Below, in pieces: positions 54,949-64,000 of a DNA stretch of 64,000 nt (the stretch's first letter is position 1; the number at the start of each line of letters is the position of its first letter). Location: the NCBI GenBank assembly GCA_003427395.1, contig BFEA01000150.1, positions 479,726-543,725 on the forward strand, given 5' to 3'. Made by a program: the position numbers and the translations under genes. The DNA comes from Chara braunii (lineage: Eukaryota > Streptophyta > Charophyceae > Charales > Characeae). The notes below the pieces were generated by a model, which worked only from the letters and a program-made list of their open reading frames with translations, made no database searches and had not been told where the DNA came from.

Positions 54949-56457
54949 ATGAGAGAACCCTTTACTGAGGAGGATCCCTGGGGCGAACGGTCCGCGGAAC
55001 AAATGATGAGGTTGGCATTGTCTGACCCAGTACAACTTTCGGAAGAACCTCTTACGATTGAAGGGGGACATGAGCAAGGCGACGAAGTCCTTAGGATCTC
55101 TGGGGGGATGGTATTCCTGGTTAATTCGTTGATACAGGAAGATCGCGGCAAGTTAATGTTGGAAGAAGGGGAAGGCAGTGAGATCAAAGAAGCCTTTCGT
55201 GGGGAGGAATATGATGGGATTTATAAGAAGATTGGGCTTTGGCTAAATGGGGATCTAAACGAGACAGAGATAGAGCCAGAAATAAGAGAGAAGGCAAAGG
55301 ACTTTGTCATTCGACAGGGGCATCTTTTCAAGAAGTTAGGCGATGGAATGCCTAAGAGAGTGGTGTGTGGGGTTCCCAAACAATTGGATGTGGTTGCGGC
55401 TCTACATGATGGAGTGGCAGGTGGACATCGATCCGCACGAGTGACATTAAGAAAGATCCAACATCTCTATTTTTGGGATGGTGTGGGTAAGATGGTAGCG
55501 GAGTTCTGCAGCTCTTGCATTCCTTGTCAGAAACGTTCAAATCTCCGTTATGCTGAGCCACTTAATCCACGATATCTGGTTGAGCCAGGGGCGGTTGTGC
55601 ACCTCGACCTGGTCGTTATGTCACCCGGGCTTAATGGGTACAGATACATTTTTAACGCAAGAGATAATCTTACTGGGTTTGTTGATGGGCGTGCAATCCG
55701 TGAACGAACCGGGAAGATCCTGGCAGAATGTATCGAAGAGTTTTACCTTCGGTATCCATTCGTTCGGGAATTTGTGATGGATCGAGGCGGTGAATTTCGG
55801 GCAGAAGAGGTTCAGGCTCTCCTGAAAAGGCTGGGAGTGAACTATAGTTATACTACTAGAGCACACCCCCAGGCTAATGCTCCGGTTGAACGTGGTCACG
55901 CCACCTTGACTAACTTGTTAGCAAAATGGTGTGCTGGCAAGCCGTCGACATGGCCCGTCTATCTCAGAGCTGCCATATTTGTTGAAAATATAACCGTAAA
56001 ACGAACTACTGGGCATGATCCTGTTACGTTATGGTTTGGACGACATGGTACATTCCCAATTGAGAGTTTCCTGACCACATGGCAAAAACAGGATATGAAA
56101 GTCGTGCTTTCTACAGAAGAATTGTTGGACCTGAGGGTCAGACAGATCAAAGCTATTGAGGAAAGAGTTGTAGAGACCGCTGCGTCAACTGCCGATAGCA
56201 GACGGACGGACAAAGTTAGATGGGATAAGCAACCCCGAGTTAGGAAGGAACCGTTGGAAGTGGGGGATATTGTCCTCCTCTATGACTCTTCTTTTGAAAA
56301 ACAGTGGTCGAGGAAATTAGATAATCGATGGATGGGGCCGTATCGTATTATTAAGAAAACAGACCATGGAGCATATGAGATTGAGGAGATGGATGGAGCA
56401 CGTGGGCGAGATTGGGTTTCAGGCTCACGCTTGAAGAAGTTTGTTCATAGGGACTAA
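54949..56457 (+). CDS. Element B integrase, uninterrupted 502-codon frame
   Basis: ATG at 54949 runs to a TAA at 56455-56457 with no interruption. Residues about 153-193 form the zinc-binding module (HDGVAGGH, then CSSCIPC). The catalytic core has Asp220 in VVHLDLVVM, Asp278 in VMDRGGEF and Glu314 in APVERGH, with exactly 35 residues between the last two (the D-35-E signature). The HPQAN motif precedes the Glu. The C-terminal region contains the GPY/F module, RWMGPYRI, at about 461-468. There is no chromodomain. The frame is the same as RNase H, separated from it by two stops, so the integrase was once part of a longer polyprotein. It is the only pol domain here that could still fold and act, if it were expressed. 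Confidence 0.88.
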   Translation: MREPFTEEDPWGERSAEQMMRLALSDPVQLSEEPLTIEGGHEQGDEVLRISGGMVFLVNSLIQEDRGKLMLEEGEGSEIKEAFRGEEYDGIYKKIGLWLNGDLNETEIEPEIREKAKDFVIRQGHLFKKLGDGMPKRVVCGVPKQLDVVAALHDGVAGGHRSARVTLRKIQHLYFWDGVGKMVAEFCSSCIPCQKRSNLRYAEPLNPRYLVEPGAVVHLDLVVMSPGLNGYRYIFNARDNLTGFVDGRAIRERTGKILAECIEEFYLRYPFVREFVMDRGGEFRAEEVQALLKRLGVNYSYTTRAHPQANAPVERGHATLTNLLAKWCAGKPSTWPVYLRAAIFVENITVKRTTGHDPVTLWFGRHGTFPIESFLTTWQKQDMKVVLSTEELLDLRVRQIKAIEERVVETAASTADSRRTDKVRWDKQPRVRKEPLEVGDIVLLYDSSFEKQWSRKLDNRWMGPYRIIKKTDHGAYEIEEMDGARGRDWVSGSRLKKFVHRD

Positions 56458-56849
56458 ATAATGCCTTACTTTTCTTAACAGACATTGATACCACTGGCTT
56501 ACTTGATTTTATGATTAAGTATTTCTCGAGCAAGATAATTGATGTGCATAATATTTTTTCAAACCTTGTAAAAATGATTCTCTGAGCATGCATTTCTTTT
56601 ACTTCTTATGTTGAGTGTGTTTTGCTTGTGAAGGATGGGTGTGGATCATTTGCACAAAGTTATGACTTAACGTGTAACATGTGGCTTCCTGAACGATAAG
56701 TGTTCGTTCTGTAGGCACATGGTTTAATAAATATAATAAGTTTATAGGTAATACCTAGTCTTTATTGTGTCTTGATATTCCTGAAAGATGTGAGCCTTGT
56801 AGGTGATAGTGAGGCTCGTGCCGGAACTTGGTTCCTGGTCCACAACGAG

Positions 56850-57119
56850 ATGATGTCATTTTCCTTGAAAAAGGGCGATGGCTACTCTATCACCGAAAAG
56901 GAGGATGGTGTCGTAATCTTGTTGAGACCTCGCCTATGGTGGGGAGCGATCGCTGCTTATCACAGGGATGGGATTGGTCGTCTATCCTTGTGGTATGCAG
57001 GGTCGCCGCGTCCTTATGATCCTCCTCTGACTAACTTGCACTATATGGATGAGGTTGTCTCGACCTGTAGACGTGGCATTAACAGAGTTGCGATACTGGA
57101 ATCGGAGGGAATGTGGTGA
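56850..57119 (+). CDS. Small unrecognised ORF after integrase
   Basis: The frame is open from about 56772 to TGA 57117-57119; the first ATG is at 56850, giving 89 aa, but the upstream in-frame part (DVSLVGDSEARAGTWFLVHNE) looks equally protein-like, so this may be a 3' exon or a fragment. It has beta-rich character (GVVILLRPRLWWGAIAAYHRDG) and no membrane segment, so it is not an obvious envelope gene. Element A has nothing similar in this place. Between 56458 and 56771 and between 57120 and 57361 I see no gene, and no clear polypurine tract before the 3' LTR. Confidence 0.35.
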   Translation: MMSFSLKKGDGYSITEKEDGVVILLRPRLWWGAIAAYHRDGIGRLSLWYAGSPRPYDPPLTNLHYMDEVVSTCRRGINRVAILESEGMW

Positions 57120-58815
57120 GGCTCGAATCTAAAGCGGGGCTTGATGTCGAGATGTTATCCTTTGTGGAGGATTATACCACTCTTCGATGCAGTCACATAG
57201 AATTCGGGGATACTAAGACATAATAATCGTAGGTATTTGTAAAATTGCACAATCGGATGGGTTATGAAACTCGGGTAAATAACTTAAATAATGGGTTCTT
57301 TTATTGGATGACTAGTTCGGATTATGTCTGAACGATTATCATAGGTTGGGTTATAAAGACCTGTCAGGGGTTATTCCTGACTCATTCTGGGAATTAGTTG
57401 AAGGTTAATATGGGTCTTCCAGAAGGGATGGTGGAAAACCGGAGCCTTGCTATTATTATCCCCGACAACCGTGACTGTAGAATAGTACGAGTATCCTTGT
57501 GTTACGTGGGAGGTCCAGGTTAAACTCCTGGCAACACGTGAGTGTGTTGAAGTGTTGTGGATGCATCCCCATGGACATGAGAGACCCGGGTTAAATTCCC
57601 GGCAGTNATGGTTGCTTGCCCAGATGATTGAAATAATGATTTNCAACCGAATGAATTTTGTTAGCCAGAACCGNGAAAACTAAGTCCTTTGAATTTTGGG
57701 CTTCCAGGGGCTGAATCTGGGCCTGAGTTTCGAATTTTGGGCTTCCAGGGGCTGAATCTGGTACCAATCCGATGAGTGCGGGATGATTGTAAATTTTGGC
57801 TTCGAGGGCATAACTCGTTTAATAATAAGGAGTCCGTTCTTTCGGATATCCGCTTGTTAAAGTATCTGTGATTTTATTAAGATTGAAAGATACTAAGAGA
57901 GGTATCTGTAAAATTTTATATTGAGAGCACCGACCACGTGAACGACGTGGAAGTCGTTCAATGGGGCCCGGGAATGCTGTCGAGGCCGAAACCCTGACAA
58001 GGGTATCTGCCCGTGTTTTTCAACGTCGGACGCTATCTGAGTTGTTCACTTAATTGGACGACTTGATGAGATTGATGTTGCCAAAGTTTATTCAGACCCG
58101 CGCTATGACTGAGAGACTTAAACTTTTTTGAACTTGACATCGTCGACGCAAGATGACATCGACATCCGTGCGGGATAGCGGTTGTCGGCACTGCCGTCCG
58201 CGATTTTCGACGAGACCGCACTGACGTGCAGTCGTGGGAAAACCAAAGTTGAGCCTACCCTGCCTATAATAAGGTCGCGCGGCTGTTAAGCCGTGCGATT
58301 CAGGGCCTAAGTGGGCCAAAAAGGGGACCTCGGCGTGAAGGAATGGCTTAGGGTCCATAGGGCTTCGGGGCCGAGGACCCGGGGGCGAAGGCGTCGGGGC
58401 CGGCTGGGTAGGGCAGTCGTCAAGGCTGTCGGCTGTCGACCCCGCCGGCCAGCCACGGCAGCAAGCCGGCTTAGCAGGCATAGCCTGCTAGGCACTAGGA
58501 AGGGGGCCTGCTGGGCACCGGAAGCCCTTCATATAGAAGAGCCGCTCCTTTTCTGATGTGAAAAGGAGCTAGCCCAGTAGGTACCGTCATCTGATTACCA
58601 CCCCGCAGACATGGGGATCGAACTTGACCAACACACTACGGGGCTAGCTCCTTTTGGAGCAGCCCACGACTAGACAAGGGGTGCGGCCGACTTTCGGCCG
58701 TGTGATCTTCGAGATAGTGCGGCTGAAATCAGCCGCGTCGGGGTGAAAAGGCCCCTGTGAAAGGATGACACCCATAGGCCGAGAAGTGGTCCGAAGTTTT
58801 TTTTTTCTTTTGGAA

Positions 58816-58852
<37 letters not shown>

Positions 58853-60248
58853 AACTTACCTGTCCCGTAGCTGGACGCGTAAGCATCCAGGTACGGGCGC
58901 GATGGAGACAGCTACAACGCCAAGGTAAGGAGTTCTTTCTGTTTGTTTTTTTTATTCGTTTTTCTCTCTTTTTTTGTAGTCCTGGTAGGACGGCGCCATC
59001 GGGACGAAACGACACGACCGTTGGCATAAGCCAACGGGCAAAAAAAAAAAAACTAAAACGAAGCGCCATCTAGCGCTGGGAGAACTGACGGGGACTTAGT
59101 GTCCCCACGAAGAGTAACGGGCGCCCGTTTTTCGGGCAGCCCCTTCAGATCAAGGTAGGTTTTTTTTTTTTTCTTTTGATTTTCTTCTTTATTAGATCTT
59201 GCTTAAATTTCTTCTTTCCTTTTTTTTTTTATTTCCTTTTTAGATTTGGGTTAGATTTTTGCCTTCTTTTTTTTCTCTCTCGTGGTACCCGTTCGTTTCA
59301 AACGAACGGGAAGATACGACTGTGCCCAAATGTTTCGTGGGACCTTCACCGAGTCATCAGGTGGTTGAGCCCCGACGGCCCATCTGCAGATGGGCGAATG
59401 AACTTTCCGCCCGTGGGCGGCTAAGTTCGGGGTTCCTTAGAGAGAGAGGGAGAGGGAGCAGGTAGGGGCTGCGCCGGACTGTTTCTTCGGGCTTCCACCG
59501 ACTCATCAGGAGGCTACGCCTCTACAGTCGACGATAGGGTGAGCAAAAGCGAATGAACCTGCCATGAGGGCAAGAAAGATACATCGCCATATTGCCCGGG
59601 AATTCCCCCTTTGCCTTTTAAGCAAGTGTCTGCGCCCGTCCGTTTGGGAAACGGGGTGCAGACTGTCGCTGGTACCGGGCGTTATCTTCGTCCTGATACA
59701 GGCGCGGGGCAAGGAAAAGAAAACCCTGTTGAGAGTGACTCTAGTTCGACTTTGGGAAATGACATGGGGGGTTGGTGTGCTCGTTCGTTTTTAAACGACG
59801 AGCTGCCCCTGCTGTAGAAAAAAAAAACGAAGAAAGAAAAGGGGGAAGGAAAAGAAAAAAAAAAAGGAGAAGTAACGGCGACGTATGTGGCCGCGGACTT
59901 AGAGTAGATACAAGGGTAAGAGAAGAAGAGTGAAAGGCAGTTGGGAGAGAGTGCATGCCGCGAACTTGGCCAAGAAGCGGGCCACAGATGCAAGTTTAGA
60001 AGCATCCGGACTATGGATAGACAGCAGACTGTTGGGTTCAACAGTCTGCTTGAAAATGGCTGAGTACAACCATTTCTGGGCTGCGTCTGGCCGCGGGTGA
60101 AGGCCAGATGCATTACCAGGGTTCAGAACTTGGTTCCCCTAGGGGAACATCAAGTTCCGTGGCCCTTCATCGCGAGTTTGATCGAGGGCCAGGCTCTATT
60201 CCGAGATTTGGCTGGAGGCAAAGTAGCTGCCCTCAGCCTTCAGCCAGC

Positions 60249-60256
60249 TATAAAAA
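60249..60256 (+). promoter_or_regulatory. Possible TATA box in the B LTR
   Basis: TATAAAAA lies on the sense strand in the 3' LTR; the same place in the 5' LTR has the weaker AATAAAAG (about 45830-45837). It is a candidate LTR promoter element only; no transcription start evidence exists. Confidence 0.2.
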
Positions 60257-60507
60257 GCTAGCCTGCCACCCAGCAGCCTCACACTTGTGGTAATGCTGCT
60301 GGGGCATTCTACTTGAGTAGATGCTGGCTGGCTGGCTGCTGGTGTGATGAGGCGAAGTGTTGGAGGTCTGCAGTAGCACTTGGAGGAAGGAGGAGGCAGT
60401 CATAGCTAGAGGCAGGGAGCTTCTTGCCCCACCTTCTGTGCTGTGCTGCAGGCTGTGAGGAAGCCGTGGCTTTGAGGTTGCTGCTAGTTTTCTAGGGAGT
60501 TGCGGCG

Positions 60508-60760
60508 GAAATGCTGCTGAATTTTTGCGGCAGCAGCACCTGCTTTCTTGGCGGAACAGCGAAAGCGCTGCCGAAATTGTGCGGCGGCAGCGCTGGTATC
60601 CTTGGAGGAACAGCGAAAACGCTGCCGGAATTGTGCGGCGGCAGCGCCGGTATTCTTGGCGGAACGGCGGAAGCGCTGCCGAATTCTTGCGGCGGCGACA
60701 CTGATTTTCTTGGCGGTACGGCGAGGGCGCTGGCGGATTTTGTGGCAACAACATTTTGCA
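60508..60760. repeat. 54 bp hairpin repeat (B LTR, copy 2)
   Basis: Same five-unit array as 46088-46340, with scattered changes. Some units pair better (unit 3 gcggcagcgcc opposite gctgccggaa), others worse (the last unit has gcgctggcgg). Confidence 0.75.
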
Positions 60761-62195
60761 CAGGACTGCGAGAAGGGGGATTGGACGTTGCCGCAGGGAC
60801 GGTACCGCCGAGGTGGAAGTGCATTTTGGAATAGGAAGGGTGTGGCGATCATCTTGTTGAGGACGTAGTGGCACGCGGCACTTGTAAGAATTGTCTAGGT
60901 CGTTGTTATTTGTTTGCGGCATACCGAGTAAGCGGGGATTGGGTCCAGGACCACCAAGTATTGCGGCAGGCAGGTGGTGACCTGACTTGGTAATTGGTGG
61001 GTTGAGTTGGCGCAGTCTTTGCTGGAAGGTGTGACATTGAGGCTGTGGGATTTGANANTGGGACACTNTCCTCAGCGGCGAGCTCTCTTCTGTGTTGGTG
61101 AGCGACGCTTGAGTTAGTGGTGACATTTGAAGGAGGGTGTGACTCGTCCTTGTGAGCGGCCACAACGAGAGTGGTGCGACCAAATTTTTTGTGAAGATAT
61201 TTGGCTTTCTTGAGCGANCCCTCATAAAAATCACTCAAGGTCAGTGTGACTCAGCTCCTTTGCACACCCGCGTGAACCCACACATTGCATGACCTTGCTT
61301 TGAATTCAGGGGAAAAGGTGGAGTAAGAGTGTGATGTCATGCGTGTGAAGAAAGGGCTAACTTGTTTTGGGGATGAATGAACCTCTCGATTGTTTCCTTT
61401 CTTGATTGTGCAGGTAGGTTGGGAGATGTATGTGAGAAGGAATCAGCACTGTTTGCTCGAGATAATAATAGGGGTGTTTGCCTCTCTCCCACTCAACCCG
61501 AATGCATGTGACAGAAAGGAGGAGGAACATAAATAATAATGGAAGTGCCAAATGGACGGGAGACGAAAGAATGAAGGCCGTGCGAAAATTAAAAGAAAAA
61601 AAGAAAAGGGAACACCTTAGTATCTTCCCAAGGATTTCCCTATTCTATCCCGAACGACCACTATCCTTCTATGCCCGTCCAAAATATCTTACTTCTTACG
61701 CTTCTCAATCCGTGTAAGTCGTCCCTTAGCCGAGAAGGCATAGAGCGGTCATCTGCACCCAGGGTCTAGGCTTCTTCTCTCTAGGAGGCATCCGAGGCGG
61801 GGGTTCGTTGCCTTAGGGGCGGACCCTGTTATCGACTCGGAGCGGACCGCTCATGCGGGGGGATACCATGCTGTTGCGGTGGAGCCAGCCCAACTTCTGA
61901 GTCCTGAACAGTGTGTTCGCGGGAGGGGGAGAGGTATTCCAAACCACTTCCTAGAGGGTAGGGTGTCTTGAAGCTAGGGGCAGTCGCCTCCTCGTGCTTT
62001 CAGGAAAAGGGGAGGCTGAATCTAGTACCCTGTTGGATGGCCGCCTTAAGAGCCAGCAACGCGTGGGAGGGCTGGCGCCATAAGAAGTGCAGCCCGTGGT
62101 TCAACTAGTGTTAAAAGAAGTGCAAATAGACACTACTTTCGCGGTTGGACCGTGACATAAGAATCACGACCCGAAAGGGGAAGTGAAGATTGAAC

Positions 62196-62753
62196 ATGGA
62201 AGTGGGTATGTCTGAATTATTTTGACAAAGTTACCGCTTTGTCATCCATATGCTTGCGGAGACAGTGATTCTCCGATTGTTCAGCACACGCGAGGCGGCG
62301 GCTAATTGGTTAGCGGTGCCGACACGATCCCGTGCCGGCATGGTACGGAAAGGAAGGCTGGTGTACAACCCACTTGAGGTCTACTCGGAACGGGACGTGC
62401 CACGATTCTGGGACGGGAGCGTGAGGAGACCGCCGCGGAGTTATATCTTCTTGGTCGAACCAGGCCAACGTATTGTGGGATATGATTTTGCGCCTCCTAA
62501 TCCATCACGAGATTATGGAAACATGAACCTAGTTGTGGTCCACGAGGACTGTCTGGGAGTAAAGAACATTCCTGAGGTTAGAGGGATGTTCCTCCATATT
62601 GTACTCCATTTGAACGATTTGCAAGGTCCGTTCGGCCTCCTTCATCACGTCAAACGGGTCCGAGCGAATAGATTTAATGTCATTCGCTCGGAACGTTTCG
62701 ACGTCACTGCGTTTTATGACGAGGCTTGCGAGATTTATGAGTACCTCTTCTAG
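62196..62753 (+). pseudogene. LTR-ORF1, 3' LTR copy, with early stop
   Basis: Same ORF as 47775-48332. ATG 62196 is followed by TGA at 62223-62225; the rest is open from ATG 62250 to TAG 62751-62753. Differences from the other copy are often amino-acid-changing, as expected for two LTRs diverging neutrally since insertion. Confidence 0.5.
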
Positions 62754-62776
62754 CAGGTGGCTTCTTCAGTGTGCAG

Positions 62777-63168
62777 ATGTCTAGCGGACGGCGGGACCTC
62801 ACTCAGTCCAGATATTTAGTGGTTCGCAATACTACGGACAAGGAGCTGATCCGCGAGCAGATTGATTATTATGAGTTCGGGATGGAGCGCTCACACGGTG
62901 GATTGGTTTTATCGGCCTGCTCAGTGGTGGGTAGGGATTCTTTCCTAACTCGCGCGAGGATGTTCGCGCCAATGTGGCCCGACTTACGGACGAAGTTCAT
63001 GGATACACCTTGTACTTCCATCGCGCAAGCGACCTCCAATGCCTTTCTCGGGTCATTGTGAGCGTCAAAATTACCCTATCTGGGGAGCGCTATGGCGTCA
63101 TCCGGATTAAGGACACCACGACCACACACCTGTTTCGGATGCCTCAGCCGTTCCGCGCCATAGTCTAG
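62777..63168 (+). pseudogene. LTR-ORF2, 3' LTR copy, frameshifted
   Basis: Starts at ATG 62777 (MSSGRRDLTQSRYLVV). One base is missing relative to the 5' LTR copy near 62850 (gatccgcgag versus gatccggcgag), which moves the frame. The C-terminal half (ARLTDEVHGYTLYF to PQPFRAIV) remains open in the original frame to TAG 63166-63168 and lacks the TGA seen in the 5' LTR copy. Confidence 0.45.
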
Positions 63169-64000
63169 AAGTTCGCCTCACGGATTTCTCTCTATGATAT
63201 GTGGAAGGTTTGAGTCTCGCCAGGTGCACGCGTCTCCACCTTGACTTTTGACGACGAGGAGCTTACGCGGCTCGACCGCATAGAGGTTGAGGTTCGTGAG
63301 GGCCGACAGGTTTATCCCGGCTAAGCGTACCCTCTCGAATCAGGTGCCACGACGAGTTGTCATTATAGTAGGGTCACGTCCATGTGACTCTATAGGGGTA
63401 ATAATAACAAAAAAAAACACAACAATCTTGTGTAGGTAGTCCAACCAGATGGATTACCCCGATGATAGCACTATCATGCTTATGTATTGAGGGGTAATCG
63501 ATCGCTGGAAAATGAGCCGAGCAAAATGAAAACCGAACACATGAGAAGGTGTTGAGCAAAAAGGCGAGGGTGAAGTATTAAGAAATGAAACATCTCCATG
63601 CCAAGTATCTGGTGTTGGGGATTGGTACGTTGTCATTCGTGGAACGGAGAGAGTAATTATTGCCTAGGAGGACAAATCGACCGATAGAATTGTCAGTCGC
63701 TCCTCCGAGTAGATGTATGCGGTAAGGCAATATGGTCGAACCGGGAGTTCAAACATCGACCAGGAGCCAGATCACTTGTTGATCTGCATGGTACCAGCGG
63801 TATTTATTTGTAAAAGCTGTGTGCGACGAATCTCCCGTCTTCGGACGGCAGTACAACTGCCTCGTCGGCCATGTAAGCAGGAAATGATAACCTTGGCAGA
63901 CCATCTCATCAAGTCGAAATGTTGTTTATGTATTTTATTCATTTTATGAGTAGGGGATTATAAAGGGACTAGGATCATATGTTGGGCTTCTCGTTTGGTC
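63169..64000. other. Gene-free distal part of the B 3' LTR
   Basis: No supportable gene; parallels 48749-49600 of the 5' LTR. Confidence 0.45.

Larger units (their letters stand above)
42802..64000 (+). mobile_element. Element B: giant-LTR Ty3/gypsy retrotransposon, inactive, runs off the window
   Basis: Long direct repeats (42802-50042 and 57362 to beyond 64000) flank a plus-strand coding region: PBS, gag, protease, RT-RNase H and integrase, then a small unknown ORF. Protein similarity to element A is obvious along the whole length, and the last ~250 bp of the two LTR types are homologous, so A and B are members of one lineage. Following the offset between copies, the 3' LTR should end about 450 bp outside the window, for a total near 21.7 kb. 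The first ~50 bases of the 5' LTR seem to be missing or rearranged. In-frame stops in gag and protease, several frameshifts and a lost RT active-site Asp mean it is no longer autonomous. It lacks the second gag-like ORF of A. Confidence 0.85.
57362..64000 (+). repeat. Element B 3' LTR (truncated by the window end)
   Basis: The start is placed at TGTCAGGGG (57362) because element A LTRs also begin TGTC in sense orientation. Similarity to the 5' LTR is clear from 57412 on. Position 64000 corresponds to about 49600 in the 5' LTR, so some 450 bp, including the LTR end and target duplication, are outside. It holds isolated N at 57607, 57643, 57674, 61056, 61058, 61068 and 61218. Confidence 0.8.

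Overview
The window is repeat-rich nuclear DNA from a eukaryote. Roughly 48 of its 64 kb belong to two very large Ty3/gypsy (Metaviridae) LTR retrotransposons, and most of the rest is a degraded DNA-transposon locus plus microsatellites and gene-free AT-rich or G-rich sequence. There are no operons, Shine-Dalgarno sites, rRNA genes or tRNA genes. The style (long retroelements, CT/GA microsatellites, a GT-AG intron, N gaps from a short-read scaffold, a Nextera adapter junction) fits a large plant-like genome. My best guess is a streptophyte alga such as Chara, but this rests on recalled gag-like protein style and is not proven.

Layout. 1-1356: one hypothetical ORF and the 5' part of a second gene. 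1357-28030: element A, minus strand. Reading right to left it has a 5' LTR (28030-21036), a tRNA-Asp-type primer binding site remnant, gag, protease, RT-RNase H, integrase, a second gag-like ORF downstream of integrase (13924-11208), a 2 kb non-coding stretch and a 3' LTR (9168-1371). A sits inside the second gene: bases 1356 and 28036 join in frame, flanked by a TGCA duplication. 28150-37100: a decayed Plavaka-type (CACTA-like) transposase, two further unknown genes, and seven copies of a ~72 bp element with inverted ends beside CT tracts. 37100-42800: gene-free sequence with several small tandem repeats. 42802-64000: element B, plus strand, with 5' LTR, tRNA-Asp-type PBS, gag, protease, RT-RNase H, an uninterrupted integrase ORF, a small unknown ORF and a 3' LTR that runs off the window about 450 bp before its expected end.

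The most unusual feature is the LTRs. They are about 7 kb each, well above usual LTR sizes, and packed with foldback structure. A-type LTRs carry a six-unit array of ~125 bp cruciform-like hairpins and an eight-unit array of ~33 nt hairpins whose stems differ in sequence yet stay complementary around a constant loop and a constant bulged base. B-type LTRs carry a 54 bp GC-rich hairpin array, many perfect palindromes and two protein-like ORFs. The A and B LTR 3' ends are homologous although most of their bodies are not.

Both elements look dead. Stops and frameshifts break gag, protease and RT in each. B has lost an RT active-site Asp (YIDN) and has DDG for DTG in protease. A has Lys for the integrase catalytic Glu. 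Reading frames were checked by hand only in key places; LTR boundaries are inferred from the paired copies, TG/CA ends and PBS position. Assembly artefacts at 7529-7566, 26364-26433, 35256 and 42957-43276 limit conclusions nearby.
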